Position numbers and translations under genes: made by a program. DNA of 64,000 nt from Rhodopirellula sp. SM50 (GTDB lineage Bacteria; Planctomycetota; Planctomycetia; Pirellulales; Pirellulaceae), in contig NZ_NTFY01000075.1 of NCBI RefSeq assembly GCF_002289565.1, positions 1 through 64,000 on the forward strand, given 5' to 3'. Positions 1-10,056 of the stretch are shown piece by piece. The notes beneath the pieces were generated by a model. It was not told where the DNA came from and ran no database searches. It saw only the letters and a program-made list of their open reading frames with translations. The stretch's first letter is position 1; every line of letters starts with the position of its first letter.

Positions 1-254
1 GTGGTCAAAGTCACAGCGGCCGTAAATCGCTCCTCACGAACAACCACAGTCCATTCTAATGGAACTGTATTTTCGTTATACGAGCGGCCGGGCATTTCGG
101 CGGCCGCCCGAGGCCTTACGTCCAGCGCCCGCCTGAGGCCTTACGGCCAGCGACCGCCCGAGGCCTTACGGCCAGCGGCTCACCGTTGACTCCGCGGATC
201 CTGATTGAATCGGCAGGGCGCAAGCCCTCCGGCTCTTCCAAGCGGTTCTCGACC
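1..254. other. Non-coding stretch downstream of the adenylate kinase gene
   Basis: I see no convincing gene here. The open frames are arginine-rich translations of the tandem repeat at 102-176. The interval lies 3' of the minus-strand adenylate kinase gene, which ends at 255. Apart from the repeat, nothing could be identified. Confidence 0.6.
102..176. repeat. Three tandem 25-base units
   Basis: Three adjacent units (102-126, 127-151, 152-176) share the core GAGGCCTTACG and end in CCAGC. Two of the units carry the self-complementary segment GGCC-TTAC-GGCC. Units differ at only a few bases. This is an intergenic repeat of REP-like character immediately 3' of a gene. No function can be assigned. 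Confidence 0.8.
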
Positions 255-887
255 TCAACGCCCCAGCCTCGTCCGAATCTCTTGATGGATCGCATCGGGT
301 TTCGCCGTCCCATCGATGTCCAGCACCAATTCTTTCCGCTCAAACAAACTTAACACCGGTTTGGTTTTCGTGTGGTAATCCCGTAACCGCCCCGCCAACG
401 CCTCCTCGGTGTCATCGGGACGCGCACGCAGCCCGCTGCCGCACACGTCGCAAACATCCTCGATCGCCGGCCGGTGCGAAATCAGGTTATAATCCAGCCC
501 ACAACCGCTGCACAATCGCCGCGACAAGACGCGTTGCCGGACCACGTCGTCGGGGACTTCGATGTGGATCACCGCGTCGATGTCGTACGTCTCCAAAAAG
601 AACAGCGCTTGCGACTCGCTGCGGGGAAATCCATCCAGGATAAAACCGTAGTTCCAATCGTGCTCGTCCAATCGACGATGCACAATCGTCTCCACCACAT
701 CGTCACCGACAAGGTTGCCCGATGAGACGATGCGTTTGACTTGCGCGCCCAGCTTGGTGTGATTCTTGATGTGCCAACGAAAGATGTCGCCGACACTGAT
801 GTGCACCAAGTCAAATGCGTCGACCAGCTTGGCCGCCTGCGTTCCCTTGCCACATCCTTGAACCCCCATGATCACGTACTTGTGCAT
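255..887 (-). CDS. adk: Adenylate kinase family protein
   Basis: Predicted cytosolic nucleoside monophosphate kinase of 210 residues, close to the usual bacterial Adk length of about 215. It should interconvert ATP + AMP and 2 ADP. The P-loop is at residues 8-17 (GVQGCGKGTQ), where most Adks have G-P-x-G-x-G-K-G-T-Q. The AMP-site motif FILDGFPR is at 82-89. A LID domain carries a C-x2-C...C-x2-C zinc set (Cys126, 129, 146, 149), followed by the R-x-DD-x2-E...RL-x-Y signature. The frame stays open 31 codons further upstream, but the ATG at 887 is preferred because the P-loop starts right after it and a GGTGAG stands just upstream. The atypical P-loop leaves open a paralogue with a different nucleotide preference. 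Confidence 0.82.
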   Translation of the reverse strand: MHKYVIMGVQGCGKGTQAAKLVDAFDLVHISVGDIFRWHIKNHTKLGAQVKRIVSSGNLVGDDVVETIVHRRLDEHDWNYGFILDGFPRSESQALFFLETYDIDAVIHIEVPDDVVRQRVLSRRLCSGCGLDYNLISHRPAIEDVCDVCGSGLRARPDDTEEALAGRLRDYHTKTKPVLSLFERKELVLDIDGTAKPDAIHQEIRTRLGR

Positions 888-1158
888 CTCACCCAGTCTC
901 CGGAACGAACGTCGTGTGTCGCGAAACGGCTCGATAACAGATCTCGTTGCAAGGAGTGACGTTCGCGCTGCCACGATCATAGCAATTTAAGTGCCGCTGC
1001 CGGTAAAATGAGCCACAATGGCCCAATCAGCGTGTCCAAGGGGTCGCGGCCGGCGTGCGGGTGCCCGATCATGTAGCACGCGTGCCAGTTCTTGGCGCGT
1101 TTCCCGCCCGCGACGTCCACCGCGTCGATCGCGATTGACTCCTGCCCAAGCATCTCCC

Positions 1159-3537
1159 ATGGCTTTCTCCCGCTTCACCATGACATTCATCGTTCAGCAG
1201 TGGCTTCAGCAGTGGGCTCGCGTCTCCGTGCCAGCGGGCATCTGGTTGGCGACGGCCGGCCTGTCGCTATGTCTCGCCCAGGATTCGGATCCCTCCTCGC
1301 TTCAACGCCAATTCCCCGCTGCGAAGCCGCTGGAAATCGAAGGCGACATCGCTGCGGAAATGGTCGACGGCATTGACCGGTTCTTGCTTGCCAAATTAAA
1401 TCAATCTGCCGCCGCCCGCGAGCGACATTGGCAACGCGATTTCACGTTCCGGGAATTGTACCTCCGCTCGGTCCAGCCCAATCGAGACCGCTTGGCACGC
1501 ATGCTCGGCGCCCACGAAGACCGAGTTGATCCGGTCGTCATTGCACGAAACTTTGTCGTCGGCTCCTCGGTCGACGACTCGCTCTCGGGCTACCGGGTCT
1601 ATTCGGTTCGCTGGCCGGTTTTGGAAGACCCCGACCCCGGTCGGTCGATCGTCTCGGTGTACGGCGAAGGGCTGTTGCTGGAACCGATCGAACCGAGCGC
1701 GGTCGTGGCAAACGTCGTCGCGCTGCCTGATTGTGACCAAACACCCGGGCAAATCAGTGGGATAGCCGACGGGATCGATCCCGAATTGCAATTCGCCAGG
1801 CGCCTGGCCGAGCGAGATTGTCGCGTGTTGGTTCCGATGTTGGTCAGCCGCGAAATCAATTCCCGCGGCGGCCGCGCGAAACTGACCAGCCGTGAATACA
1901 TCTATCGGGCGGCATTCGAATTGGGACGGCATCCGATCGGTTACGAAGTCCAAATGGTGCGTGCGGCGATCGACAGTTTTGATGCGTCGCGTCCGATCGG
2001 AGTGATCGGCGCCGGCGAGGGCGGTCGAGTCGCCCTGGCAACCGCGGCGCTCGACCAACGGGTCGACGCACTCTGCGTCGGCGGCAGCTTTGGTGCAAGC
2101 GAGAGGGTTTGGACCGAGCCGATTGATCGCAATGTCTTCGGTTGGTTGGCTGAATTCGGAAACGCGGAAACCCTGACCCTGGTGGCGCCTCGCAAGGTCT
2201 TGATCAATCACGCACAGACACCCGCACGTTCCTTCGACGGCAGCGGCGGCGGCGCCCCTGGCACGATTCATCCGATCGACGCCACCGAAGGCCGGCAAGA
2301 AGTCGAACGGGCGCGGCAGTTGGTCCGCCCCTTGATCGAAAACGAACATTGGCAGATCGACGAGACGGCGTTCCGCGACGCCCCCTGCGACCAAGCCACC
2401 ACGGACCGCTTCGTCGAAGCATTGATCAATCGTCCGCGTGCGGATCGACAACGACGCGGCGTCGATGCCGTTCGGAAGGTCGATGAGGCGGCAATGCAAA
2501 CGCGGCTGGTGGAACATCTCGATCGCCACAATCAATTGCTGCTGCGTGAATCCCCGTTCGTCCGCCGTGAGTTCATGAAAGATCTCAACACGAATTCAAT
2601 CGAGGACTATGTCCAGTCCTCACAGCGTTATCGGCAGATCTTTCGCGACGATGTCATCGGCCACTTCGACGATTCGTTGTTACCGCCAAACGCCCGCGTG
2701 CGACAAACGTGGCAGCAACCGGGATGGACGGGCTACGAAGTGGTCCTGGATGTCTTTGAGGATGTGATCGCCTACGGGGTGCTGATTGTGCCCGATGACA
2801 TGAAGCCGGGTGAAAAACGTCCGGTCGTGGTCTGCCAACATGGCTTGGAAGGACGCCCCACCGATACATTTCTGGGCGATCACCGAGCCTACCATGACTT
2901 TGCCGCCCAACTGGCGCGGCGCGGGTTCATCACCTTCGCGCCGCAAAACCCGTACCTGTTCAAAGATCGCTTTCGAACGCTGCAACGCAAGGCGAATCCG
3001 CTGGGCAAGACGCTGTTCTCGGTGATCGTTCCCCAGCAACAACAGATCGTCAATTGGCTCAAGTCGCTGCCCCAGGTCGACCCGCAGCGGATCGCGTTCT
3101 ATGGTCTCAGCTACGGCGGAAAATCGGCGATGCGAATCCCCGCCCTCGTGACCGATTACTGTCTCTCGATCTGCTCGGCCGACTTCAATGAATGGGTGCT
3201 CAAGAACGCATCGACGCGGCACCCGTTCAGCTACGTCGGAACCGGCGAGTACGAGATCTTTGAATGGAACCTCGGTGAAACCTTCAACTACTCAGAAATG
3301 GCGGCCCTGATTTGCCCGCGTCCATTCATGGTCGAACGCGGACACTTTGACGGCGTCGCCACCGACCAGTGGGTGGCGCATGAATACGCCAAGGTGCGCA
3401 ATCTCTACGCCGCCCGCCTCAAGATCGGTGAGCGAACCGAAATCGAATGGTTCGACGGCCCCCACACCATCAACGGCCAAGGCACGTTCGAATTTTTGCA
3501 CAAGCATCTGAACTGGCCCAAGCCACCATCCGAGTAG
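1159..3537 (+). CDS. Secreted tandem alpha/beta-hydrolase, acetyl-xylan-esterase-like
   Basis: Exported protein of 792 residues with a hydrophobic signal-like segment at about residues 21-36. The frame extends upstream to 1018, but that part is arginine-rich and unlike a protein. ATG at 1159, or 1180, is the likely start. The C-terminal half is a complete alpha/beta-hydrolase: HG motif near residue 557, nucleophile elbow G-L-S-Y-G-G with Ser651, and a late His769 in G-P-H-T-I. This resembles the acetyl xylan esterase/Abhydrolase_7 group common in planctomycetes. The N-terminal half resembles a second hydrolase lobe, but its elbow reads G-A-G-E-G-G with Glu287 where serine is expected, so it is probably non-catalytic. 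The substrate is unknown; an esterase acting on polysaccharide or small esters is inference. Confidence 0.75.
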   Translation: MAFSRFTMTFIVQQWLQQWARVSVPAGIWLATAGLSLCLAQDSDPSSLQRQFPAAKPLEIEGDIAAEMVDGIDRFLLAKLNQSAAARERHWQRDFTFRELYLRSVQPNRDRLARMLGAHEDRVDPVVIARNFVVGSSVDDSLSGYRVYSVRWPVLEDPDPGRSIVSVYGEGLLLEPIEPSAVVANVVALPDCDQTPGQISGIADGIDPELQFARRLAERDCRVLVPMLVSREINSRGGRAKLTSREYIYRAAFELGRHPIGYEVQMVRAAIDSFDASRPIGVIGAGEGGRVALATAALDQRVDALCVGGSFGASERVWTEPIDRNVFGWLAEFGNAETLTLVAPRKVLINHAQTPARSFDGSGGGAPGTIHPIDATEGRQEVERARQLVRPLIENEHWQIDETAFRDAPCDQATTDRFVEALINRPRADRQRRGVDAVRKVDEAAMQTRLVEHLDRHNQLLLRESPFVRREFMKDLNTNSIEDYVQSSQRYRQIFRDDVIGHFDDSLLPPNARVRQTWQQPGWTGYEVVLDVFEDVIAYGVLIVPDDMKPGEKRPVVVCQHGLEGRPTDTFLGDHRAYHDFAAQLARRGFITFAPQNPYLFKDRFRTLQRKANPLGKTLFSVIVPQQQQIVNWLKSLPQVDPQRIAFYGLSYGGKSAMRIPALVTDYCLSICSADFNEWVLKNASTRHPFSYVGTGEYEIFEWNLGETFNYSEMAALICPRPFMVERGHFDGVATDQWVAHEYAKVRNLYAARLKIGERTEIEWFDGPHTINGQGTFEFLHKHLNWPKPPSE

Positions 3538-3554
3538 GGCATGCTGTGCATGCC
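3534..3554 (+). repeat. GTAG-headed REP palindrome (GCATGC family)
   Basis: GTAG (3534-3537) is followed directly by the arms GGCATGC and GCATGCC around a TGT loop. The TAG of the tetranucleotide is the stop codon of the preceding hydrolase gene. The same stem core recurs at 48657-48677 and, degraded, at 47275-47293, on both sides of the RAYT gene. Confidence 0.75.
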
Positions 3555-3594
3555 ATCTCGCTAGGATCAACGCGGGCTAGAAGCTTCAAGACTT

Positions 3595-3698
3595 GTTCCC
3601 AGGCTCCGCCTGGGAACACACTGTCTTGGAGGCTCTGCCTCCACCGGACCGCCGGCGGAGCCGGCGTTGAATTGCGTTCCCAGGCGGAGCCTGGGAAC
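3595..3698. repeat. Inverted pair of 23-base palindromes
   Basis: Two perfect palindromes with arms GTTCCCAGGC and GCCTGGGAAC lie at 3595-3617 (loop TCC) and 3676-3698 (loop GGA). They are exact reverse complements of each other. A third small hairpin, GGAGGC-TCT-GCCTCC, lies between them at 3628-3642. The pair forms a REPIN-like unit between convergent genes. There is no T-tract, so ordinary intrinsic termination is not supported. Confidence 0.8.
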
Positions 3699-3782
3699 GA
3701 GTCGCGACATGACATTTAGCGTTAGACGGACCACTACTCCACCGAGCATGCTCCGCCTGCCATCCGTCACGCACAGCGCGAA

Positions 3783-4754
3783 CTACTTCGCTGCCATCGC
3801 TTCGCGCAACGCGTCGGCCAACTCGCGCAGCTCCGTCTCGGTAAACGCTTTCTTGCCAGCCAGTCGTGCCGCCCGCTTGGTCCAAACGACGTCGATGCCC
3901 GGCGGCAAATCTTCCAGCGCGAACGCCAATGCTCCCGGCACCCCTAAAAAGTTAAATTCGTCGGCGTCGACATGGATCTGACGCGTTTCGTGTGTGTTCC
4001 AATTCGTCACGCGCATCGGCTGATTGATGATCGCCATCGGATGCTCTTCGTCGCTCGGCGGAACGAGCAACCAGGTCACCAAGGCGCCTTCGCCGGTGGC
4101 TGGATCCAGGTACACCAAATGGCGTGTCAGGTACTTGCGGTGTTGTCCATTGCGCAGCATCACCGATGGCGCATCGAACATCGCCAGCGCCGGGCTCTGG
4201 GCGATCAACGACACGTCGGCGAGTTGTCGCTCGTTGGTCTTCAGCACTTGTCGAGCGATAAAACCGAGCGGCACGTCCAAGTCCGACGCGGTGTCCGAGG
4301 AGATGATGATTCGGCCGGCGGGACCTTCGACACTGTAGCCCACACCGATTTGCTTCAGTTCGTACGGACCTTGTGGCGTCGATTTCTCGACCCGCGCCAT
4401 GATCGTCAGCGCGCACTTGGTTGCCGCGTCACGGATCGATCCGCTCAGTGAAGCGATGTCGCCGCTGTTGATCTTCGGAGATGCGACCAAAATCTGCCGA
4501 TTCCATAACACCTGCTCGGATTCATCCGTCACCCGCGTGCCGGGATCGATCACCGCGATCGGGGTCGGCTGAAACAGCGCGTCGTTCGCCGCCGCGGGAC
4601 GATGAACCGAAATCAGATGCGATGCGAACCACACCCCGATCAAGGTCCATGCCAAACGCTGCGCCGGAGACACGGGGCGCGGGGGCATTCGCCGCCGCGG
4701 CGCTGGGCCGTACTGCATCGATTCAACATCCGTTAGAGTGTGAGTTTGTTTCAT
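3783..4754 (-). CDS. Membrane-anchored or exported protein of unknown function
   Basis: 323 residues from the ATG at 4754, which has GGAAGTG a short distance upstream; an internal ATG at 4718 is an alternative. One hydrophobic segment at about residues 36-50 follows an arginine/proline-rich stretch and looks like a signal anchor ending near an A-A-A-N-D site. The rest is a soluble, beta-rich-looking domain without cysteine clusters or catalytic motifs I recognise. It includes a segment rich in ordinary enzyme-free features such as T-W-L-L-V-P-P and a helical, lysine/glutamate-rich tail. The gene diverges from the ABC ATPase gene with only 21 bases between the chosen starts, so the two probably share regulatory DNA. 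The function is not recognised. Confidence 0.7.
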   Translation of the reverse strand: MKQTHTLTDVESMQYGPAPRRRMPPRPVSPAQRLAWTLIGVWFASHLISVHRPAAANDALFQPTPIAVIDPGTRVTDESEQVLWNRQILVASPKINSGDIASLSGSIRDAATKCALTIMARVEKSTPQGPYELKQIGVGYSVEGPAGRIIISSDTASDLDVPLGFIARQVLKTNERQLADVSLIAQSPALAMFDAPSVMLRNGQHRKYLTRHLVYLDPATGEGALVTWLLVPPSDEEHPMAIINQPMRVTNWNTHETRQIHVDADEFNFLGVPGALAFALEDLPPGIDVVWTKRAARLAGKKAFTETELRELADALREAMAAK

Positions 4755-4775
4755 GACCACGTCGATCACTTCCAG

Positions 4776-5534
4776 ATGTCCCAGCACCGTTCCGAATCTC
4801 CATCCGCCCGCGCGGATGAAATTCCCTCTCCACAGTCGGATCCATCGGCTCACCGATCAAGCGTTCCCGCTCCCGTCCTGGTCGAGGGGCGGCAGGTTTG
4901 TCGCCATTATGACGAAGGAAAAGTCGATGCGCTCGCCGATGCGTCTTTTTCCATCGGCAGGGGACACTATGTCGCCATCGTCGGCAAGAGCGGAAGCGGA
5001 AAAACGACCTTGCTCAACATGGTCGGTGGCCTCGATCGTCCCACCTCCGGTGAAATCTATTACGACGGACAACGTCTCGACGCCCACAGCGACCTCGATC
5101 GCCATCGTTCACGCAACGTCGGTTTTGTGTTCCAAAGCTATTATTTGTTGCCCAATCTGACGGCTGCGGAGAACATTCAAATCCCGATGTTCGAATCCGA
5201 CAACGATCCAGCCGAACGCGCCGAACGGGCCAAACAATTACTCGATCAAGTCGGCTTATCGGGCCGCGAAAACCATTTGCCCTCCGAACTCTCCGGCGGC
5301 GAATCGCAGCGGGTGGCCATTGCCCGGGCGCTCGCCAATGCGCCCCAGTTGATTCTGGCCGACGAACCGACCGGCGCCCTCGATAGCGAAACGGGCGACT
5401 CGATTTTACGGCTTCTCGAAGAACTCAATCGCAACGAATCGATCACCTTGATCGTCGTCACGCACGACGAAGCCGTCGCCTCCCGCGCCGATCACCAACT
5501 GCGTCTAGCCGACGGACGCATCGTCGCCCCGTAG
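4776..5534 (+). CDS. ABC transporter ATP-binding protein, LolD/MacB type
   Basis: Cytoplasmic ATPase subunit of 252 residues that should power a membrane exporter or lipoprotein-release or peptide-efflux permease. Visible motifs are Walker A GKSGSGKT (70-77), a Q-loop in V-F-Q-S-Y-Y, the signature L-S-G-G-E-S-Q near residue 168, Walker B L-I-L-A-D-E-P followed by the T-G-A-L-D loop, and the switch histidine in V-V-T-H-D-E. The Q-loop region and T-G-A-L-D are typical of the LolD/MacB/FtsE branch. An in-frame GTG at 4740 would overlap the divergent gene, so the ATG at 4776 is preferred. No permease gene is adjacent on either side, so the partner must be encoded elsewhere. Confidence 0.88.
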   Translation: MSQHRSESPSARADEIPSPQSDPSAHRSSVPAPVLVEGRQVCRHYDEGKVDALADASFSIGRGHYVAIVGKSGSGKTTLLNMVGGLDRPTSGEIYYDGQRLDAHSDLDRHRSRNVGFVFQSYYLLPNLTAAENIQIPMFESDNDPAERAERAKQLLDQVGLSGRENHLPSELSGGESQRVAIARALANAPQLILADEPTGALDSETGDSILRLLEELNRNESITLIVVTHDEAVASRADHQLRLADGRIVAP

Positions 5535-5969
5535 AGAACCGACGCTGCAAAAGTCTTAGCGTCTTGCCCTACGGGTCCGTCGTGCGATCAATGTCATGTG
5601 CCGCTGATCCGTCTGATTGGCTCGCGGACTCAAGCCGGTGGGTTGCGATGCGACGCTGGAAGCGCCAGCCCGAGGACACCCCCCAGTGCCCCTTTTAAAT
5701 GAACCCACGGATGGCAGAGCGTACCCACGGATGAAAAGCAGCCAGGGATCCGTGGGTACGCTCTGCCATCCGTGGGTGTTCTCCGTTGCGGTGATAGCGG
5801 AGATCGTTTGTTTGATCAGATCGATCGAGGGAAGCCGTTTGCAGACGGTGCATGCCCCACGCATGACATCTACCAATAGACGCTGCGCTACGATGAAATC
5901 CGTCACTTATACAATTGACGTCTCCCGCAGCGACCTGGGATGCGTCTGAAGGCTGAACACCTACACTCC
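5535..5969. other. Intergenic region between convergent genes
   Basis: No gene is supported. It holds a GCAA...TTGC segment followed by CCTAC (5547-5572), reminiscent of a GTAG-headed REP read on the minus strand, and the large palindrome at 5703-5777. Both flanking genes (ABC ATPase and SNF2 helicase) end here. Confidence 0.6.
5703..5777. repeat. Perfect 30-base inverted repeat with internal direct repeats
   Basis: The left arm 5703-5732 and right arm 5748-5777 are exact reverse complements across a 15-base loop. Each arm contains the 10-mer ACCCACGGAT (or its complement) at both of its ends. The stem lies between two convergent genes. It has no clear T-tract. It may act as a bidirectional transcript-end structure or be a MITE/REP-type element. 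Confidence 0.85.
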
Positions 5970-7726
<1,757 letters not shown>

Positions 7727-7727
<1 letters not shown>

Positions 7728-8413
7728 CAGGCCGCTTCCGAGCCTTGGCGGGACAATTGCGAGTGGGCCTCTTTGACCGCTTCGCGAATCCGTTCGAAGG
7801 GTTCGACCGCGTCGGGCAGGTCGTTGTAGAAACCCGCGATGGCATCCAGTTCGGCGTGGCGTTCCATCGGAACCAGAAACGTCGATCCGGCCAACCGGAC
7901 CGCTTCGGAGCCTACGAAATCGGTTGCCGCGACCGGCTCACCGTCCACCGCCGTGGCTTCCAGAACGAGGGCGACCGGTGATTTTGTGAACGATTCCAGC
8001 TTCAACCCTTCCGGCAGATCGCAACAGATCAACGACAGCGGCGTTCGGCACTTGGAAATCAACAGCTTTCCGATCACCTGGGCGACCAGATGGGAACGCA
8101 AGGTGGGGCCGAACAAGATTTCGTGGGCGCGTGTGGGGCGGACCGGCAGGGTGCATTGGAACTCCAGCGGTCGGCCGGCGCGGTCCAAGACCAGCAGTCC
8201 GCCGGTCCAGCCGGTCCGCGGGTCATCCACGACGGTAAAATAACCGATCGTCGCGTCATTCTTCTTAGGCAAGTTGTCAGGCATTCGATCCGAAACCGCG
8301 AACAGAAACTGGGAGGTCGGCGGTGTTTCGATCGCGAGAAGGCTCGCGGCCGAATCAGTGGTCACCGCACCGGTAGACTTCGGCTTTCTGCTTGCGTTGA
8401 CTTTAACGGTCAC
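7727..8413 (-). CDS. Unknown protein coupled to the SNF2 helicase
   Basis: 228 residues from a GTG start at 8413, with no better ATG before the conserved-looking region. It is soluble, without signal peptide or membrane segment. The middle contains a beta-rich stretch (around G-G-L-L-V-L-D-R-A-G-R-P-L) and two cysteines in L-I-C-C-D-L. The C-terminus is helical and charged. No known catalytic motif was recognised. The 4-base ATGA overlap with the helicase gene indicates cotranslation and suggests the product partners with, or supplies a substrate-recognition function for, the helicase. That role is inference. Confidence 0.7.
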
Positions 8414-8626
8414 GACGCCGCGGCAGCGACTTGTTGGAAATGAAGAAAACCCGCTTCTGACGATTTTTCCTGGCGTGCGGGGGGAATTTTTCCGGGCGGT
8501 TTCCGATTAATCGACAAGCCCATTTTTGTCGGGTTATACTCGGGGCTTCATCGAGACACGCCGGCGGAAAGATTTTTTGGCTCCGCTAGCAAAAGCAATG
8601 TCGCAGCTCCCCAGGATTTATTTCAC

Positions 8627-9085
8627 ATGTCGTCATACGAGCACGAACCGCTTTCGCCCGTTTTCCGCATCGACGTCACCGCCGAGTCAGATAGCGAGCC
8701 TCGAAAATCCAAGGATCAGGTCGTGGTCGACTTATTGCGTCATTTGGTTGCCGGTCAGCAGCAACAGAACCAATTGCTGGAGCGATTGATTCAGCAGAAC
8801 AACGCGATGAACGAGCAGCGTGCCAGTGAGCTGCAGCAGTGGAAGGAAGCCAACCCGCGGCTGGCACGATCGTGTCGAGCGGCGGCGGAGACGCTCAGCC
8901 GGGTGCAGACGCAATTTTTGGACAATTTGACCGAAGAGATTTGCGACAGCGAAGAGGGATTGGAAGAGAGCGAATTCATTCTCAACGAGTTTGTGGACCG
9001 CTTCGGCCCCCGCTTGGCCCATCTCAACGGCGTCCTGCAAGTCCTCGCGCAACTGGGCAACGGCGAACCCGCCCAAGTCAGCTAA
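8627..9085 (+). CDS. Small helical protein of unknown function
   Basis: 152 residues, acidic, with no signal peptide. Residues about 30-75 form a Gln/Asn-rich amphipathic helix likely to be a coiled coil (Q-Q-Q-Q-N-Q-L-L-E-R-L-I-Q-Q-N-N). The remainder is predicted helical, with D-S-E-E-G-L-E-E-S-E in the middle. Codon use matches the neighbours. The gene diverges from the helicase pair across about 210 bases. The composition and size suggest an oligomerising adaptor, but no family was recognised. Confidence 0.65.
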   Translation: MSSYEHEPLSPVFRIDVTAESDSEPRKSKDQVVVDLLRHLVAGQQQQNQLLERLIQQNNAMNEQRASELQQWKEANPRLARSCRAAAETLSRVQTQFLDNLTEEICDSEEGLEESEFILNEFVDRFGPRLAHLNGVLQVLAQLGNGEPAQVS

Positions 9086-9116
9086 GCGGAGTAGGCACCT
9101 CGCTTTCCGCTGCGAA

Positions 9117-9240
9117 GTGGGGCAAGCATCCTGCCTGCCAGCTCACAAAGTCGGGCAAGCATCCTGCTTGCCTGTCAAAAAGTGGGGTAAGCATCTTGCT
9201 TGCCTCTCAAAAAGTGGGGTAAGCATCTTGCTTGCCTCTC
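9117..9240. repeat. Four tandem 32-base REP-like units
   Basis: Units start at 9117, 9150, 9182 and 9214 (33, 32, 32 and 27 bases). Each begins GTGG or GTCG and contains a stem of the GGCAAGCA / TGCTTGCC type with a TCC or TCT loop. In units 3 and 4 one arm base has changed (GGTAAGCA). All copies have the same orientation. The array is 3' of the small helical protein gene and is not a CRISPR, as there are no unique spacers. Confidence 0.85.
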
Positions 9241-9470
9241 CTGTTCGCAAGCGAACACCTTACCCCAACCCCACCCCTCGTCCCCCACCTCCCGCCCTCG
9301 AACCAACAATTCGGGCCTGAAACACGCCCACTGCGGGTGTCAGGCCGAGGCGCGACGAACGTCCCATCGGCGGAGAAAGTCGATGGAAAGGAGTCTGGTG
9401 AAAAAAAGCGTCCCGAGTGAACCTTTCGCCGGAGCGAGAACTCCGTTATCTTGCCGCCACAATCGCCGAT

Positions 9471-9544
9471 CGGGGCGTAGCTCAGCCTGGTAGAGCGTCT
9501 GGTTTGGGACCAGAAGGTCGCACGTTCGAATCGTGTCGCCCCGA
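9471..9544 (+). tRNA. tRNA-Pro (anticodon UGG)
   Basis: 74-base cloverleaf. Acceptor arms are CGGGGCG (9471-9477) and CGCCCCG (9537-9543) with discriminator A at 9544. The D-stem is GCTC/GAGC, the anticodon stem TCTGG/CCAGA with loop TTTGGGA and anticodon TGG at 9505-9507, and the T-arm is GCACG-TTCGAAT-CGTGT. CCA is not encoded. It decodes CCA and other CCN proline codons. Confidence 0.95.
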
Positions 9545-9750
9545 CTGTTGTGATGTCTCATGTTTTCTTCTGGCCGCGGCTGCTCTTTTAGCCAGGTCAT
9601 GGGTGTCAATCTTGCGGCGTTTCCGCCGTGTTCCAGAGCCGTGCAGATGGTTTTGGCTTTCACTGGAGACCAAACGCACACCCAACTGGCGAAATCTCTG
9701 CCAAAGTAGTGCCGGCACCATGCGAGCTGGCGACACGCGGAGGGGGATAA

Positions 9751-10008
9751 TGTCGTGAGCGGCAAGTGGCCTACGCCTTCAAGTCAGTGCTGCGACCGGT
9801 TCGGCGTCTCGATGGCCGGCATCCCGTCGCCCGATTCGGACCGCTCGCTCTCCAAATGATTCGTGACGAGTGGAACCGCGCAGGAGACTTGCTGACTGGG
9901 AGGAACTGCTTAAGAACAGCGGGCCACCAGCTGAGACGCAGGTAAAATCGGCGCTGACCACCCTCTCTCCGATCCTGAACCGGTTAAGTTGATGCCGGAG
10001 GCGTGTGA
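9751..10008 (+). pseudogene. Decayed tyrosine-recombinase (integrase) relic
   Basis: No intact frame exists, but one frame from 9751 reads through about 65 codons to a stop near 9945. It contains L-R-P-V-R-R-L followed by F-G-P-L-A-L-Q-M-I-R-D-E-W. This matches, from memory, the core-binding region of planctomycete tyrosine integrases, which typically read L-R-P-L...F-G-P-L-A-L-K. After a deletion and frame change, 9923-9990 encodes P-A-E-T-Q-V-K-S-A-L-T-T-L-S-P, resembling the start of the integrase catalytic domain. No catalytic R/H/R/Y set remains. It lies about 200 bases after tRNA-Pro, the usual place for an integrase of a tRNA-targeted element. Confidence 0.55.
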
Positions 10009-10056
10009 GCGGATCAAGAACACTTCAATACAACGCTTGGGATGATGGAACCACAC

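Noticed and set aside
1-189. Open frame over the tandem repeat at the window start
   Set aside because: Its sequence is the translated repeat and has no ribosome site or domain.
1396-2535. Long minus-strand open frame opposite the hydrolase gene
   Set aside because: It mirrors the codons of a clearly conserved gene and has no recognisable motifs.
3595-3698. Pair of intrinsic terminators
   Set aside because: The stems are not followed by a T-tract, and the inverted pairing fits a REPIN-like element better.
4740-4775. GTG at 4740 as start of the ABC ATPase
   Set aside because: It would add 12 unconserved residues and overlap the start of the divergent gene; the ATG at 4776 is sufficient.
9117-9240. 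Possible CRISPR array
   Set aside because: Repeats are contiguous with no unique spacers and no cas genes nearby.
9340-9765. Open frame opposite the tRNA-Pro gene containing a T-I-R-T-C-D-L-L motif
   Set aside because: This motif is the well-known antisense translation of tRNA genes; it overlaps 9471-9544 entirely.
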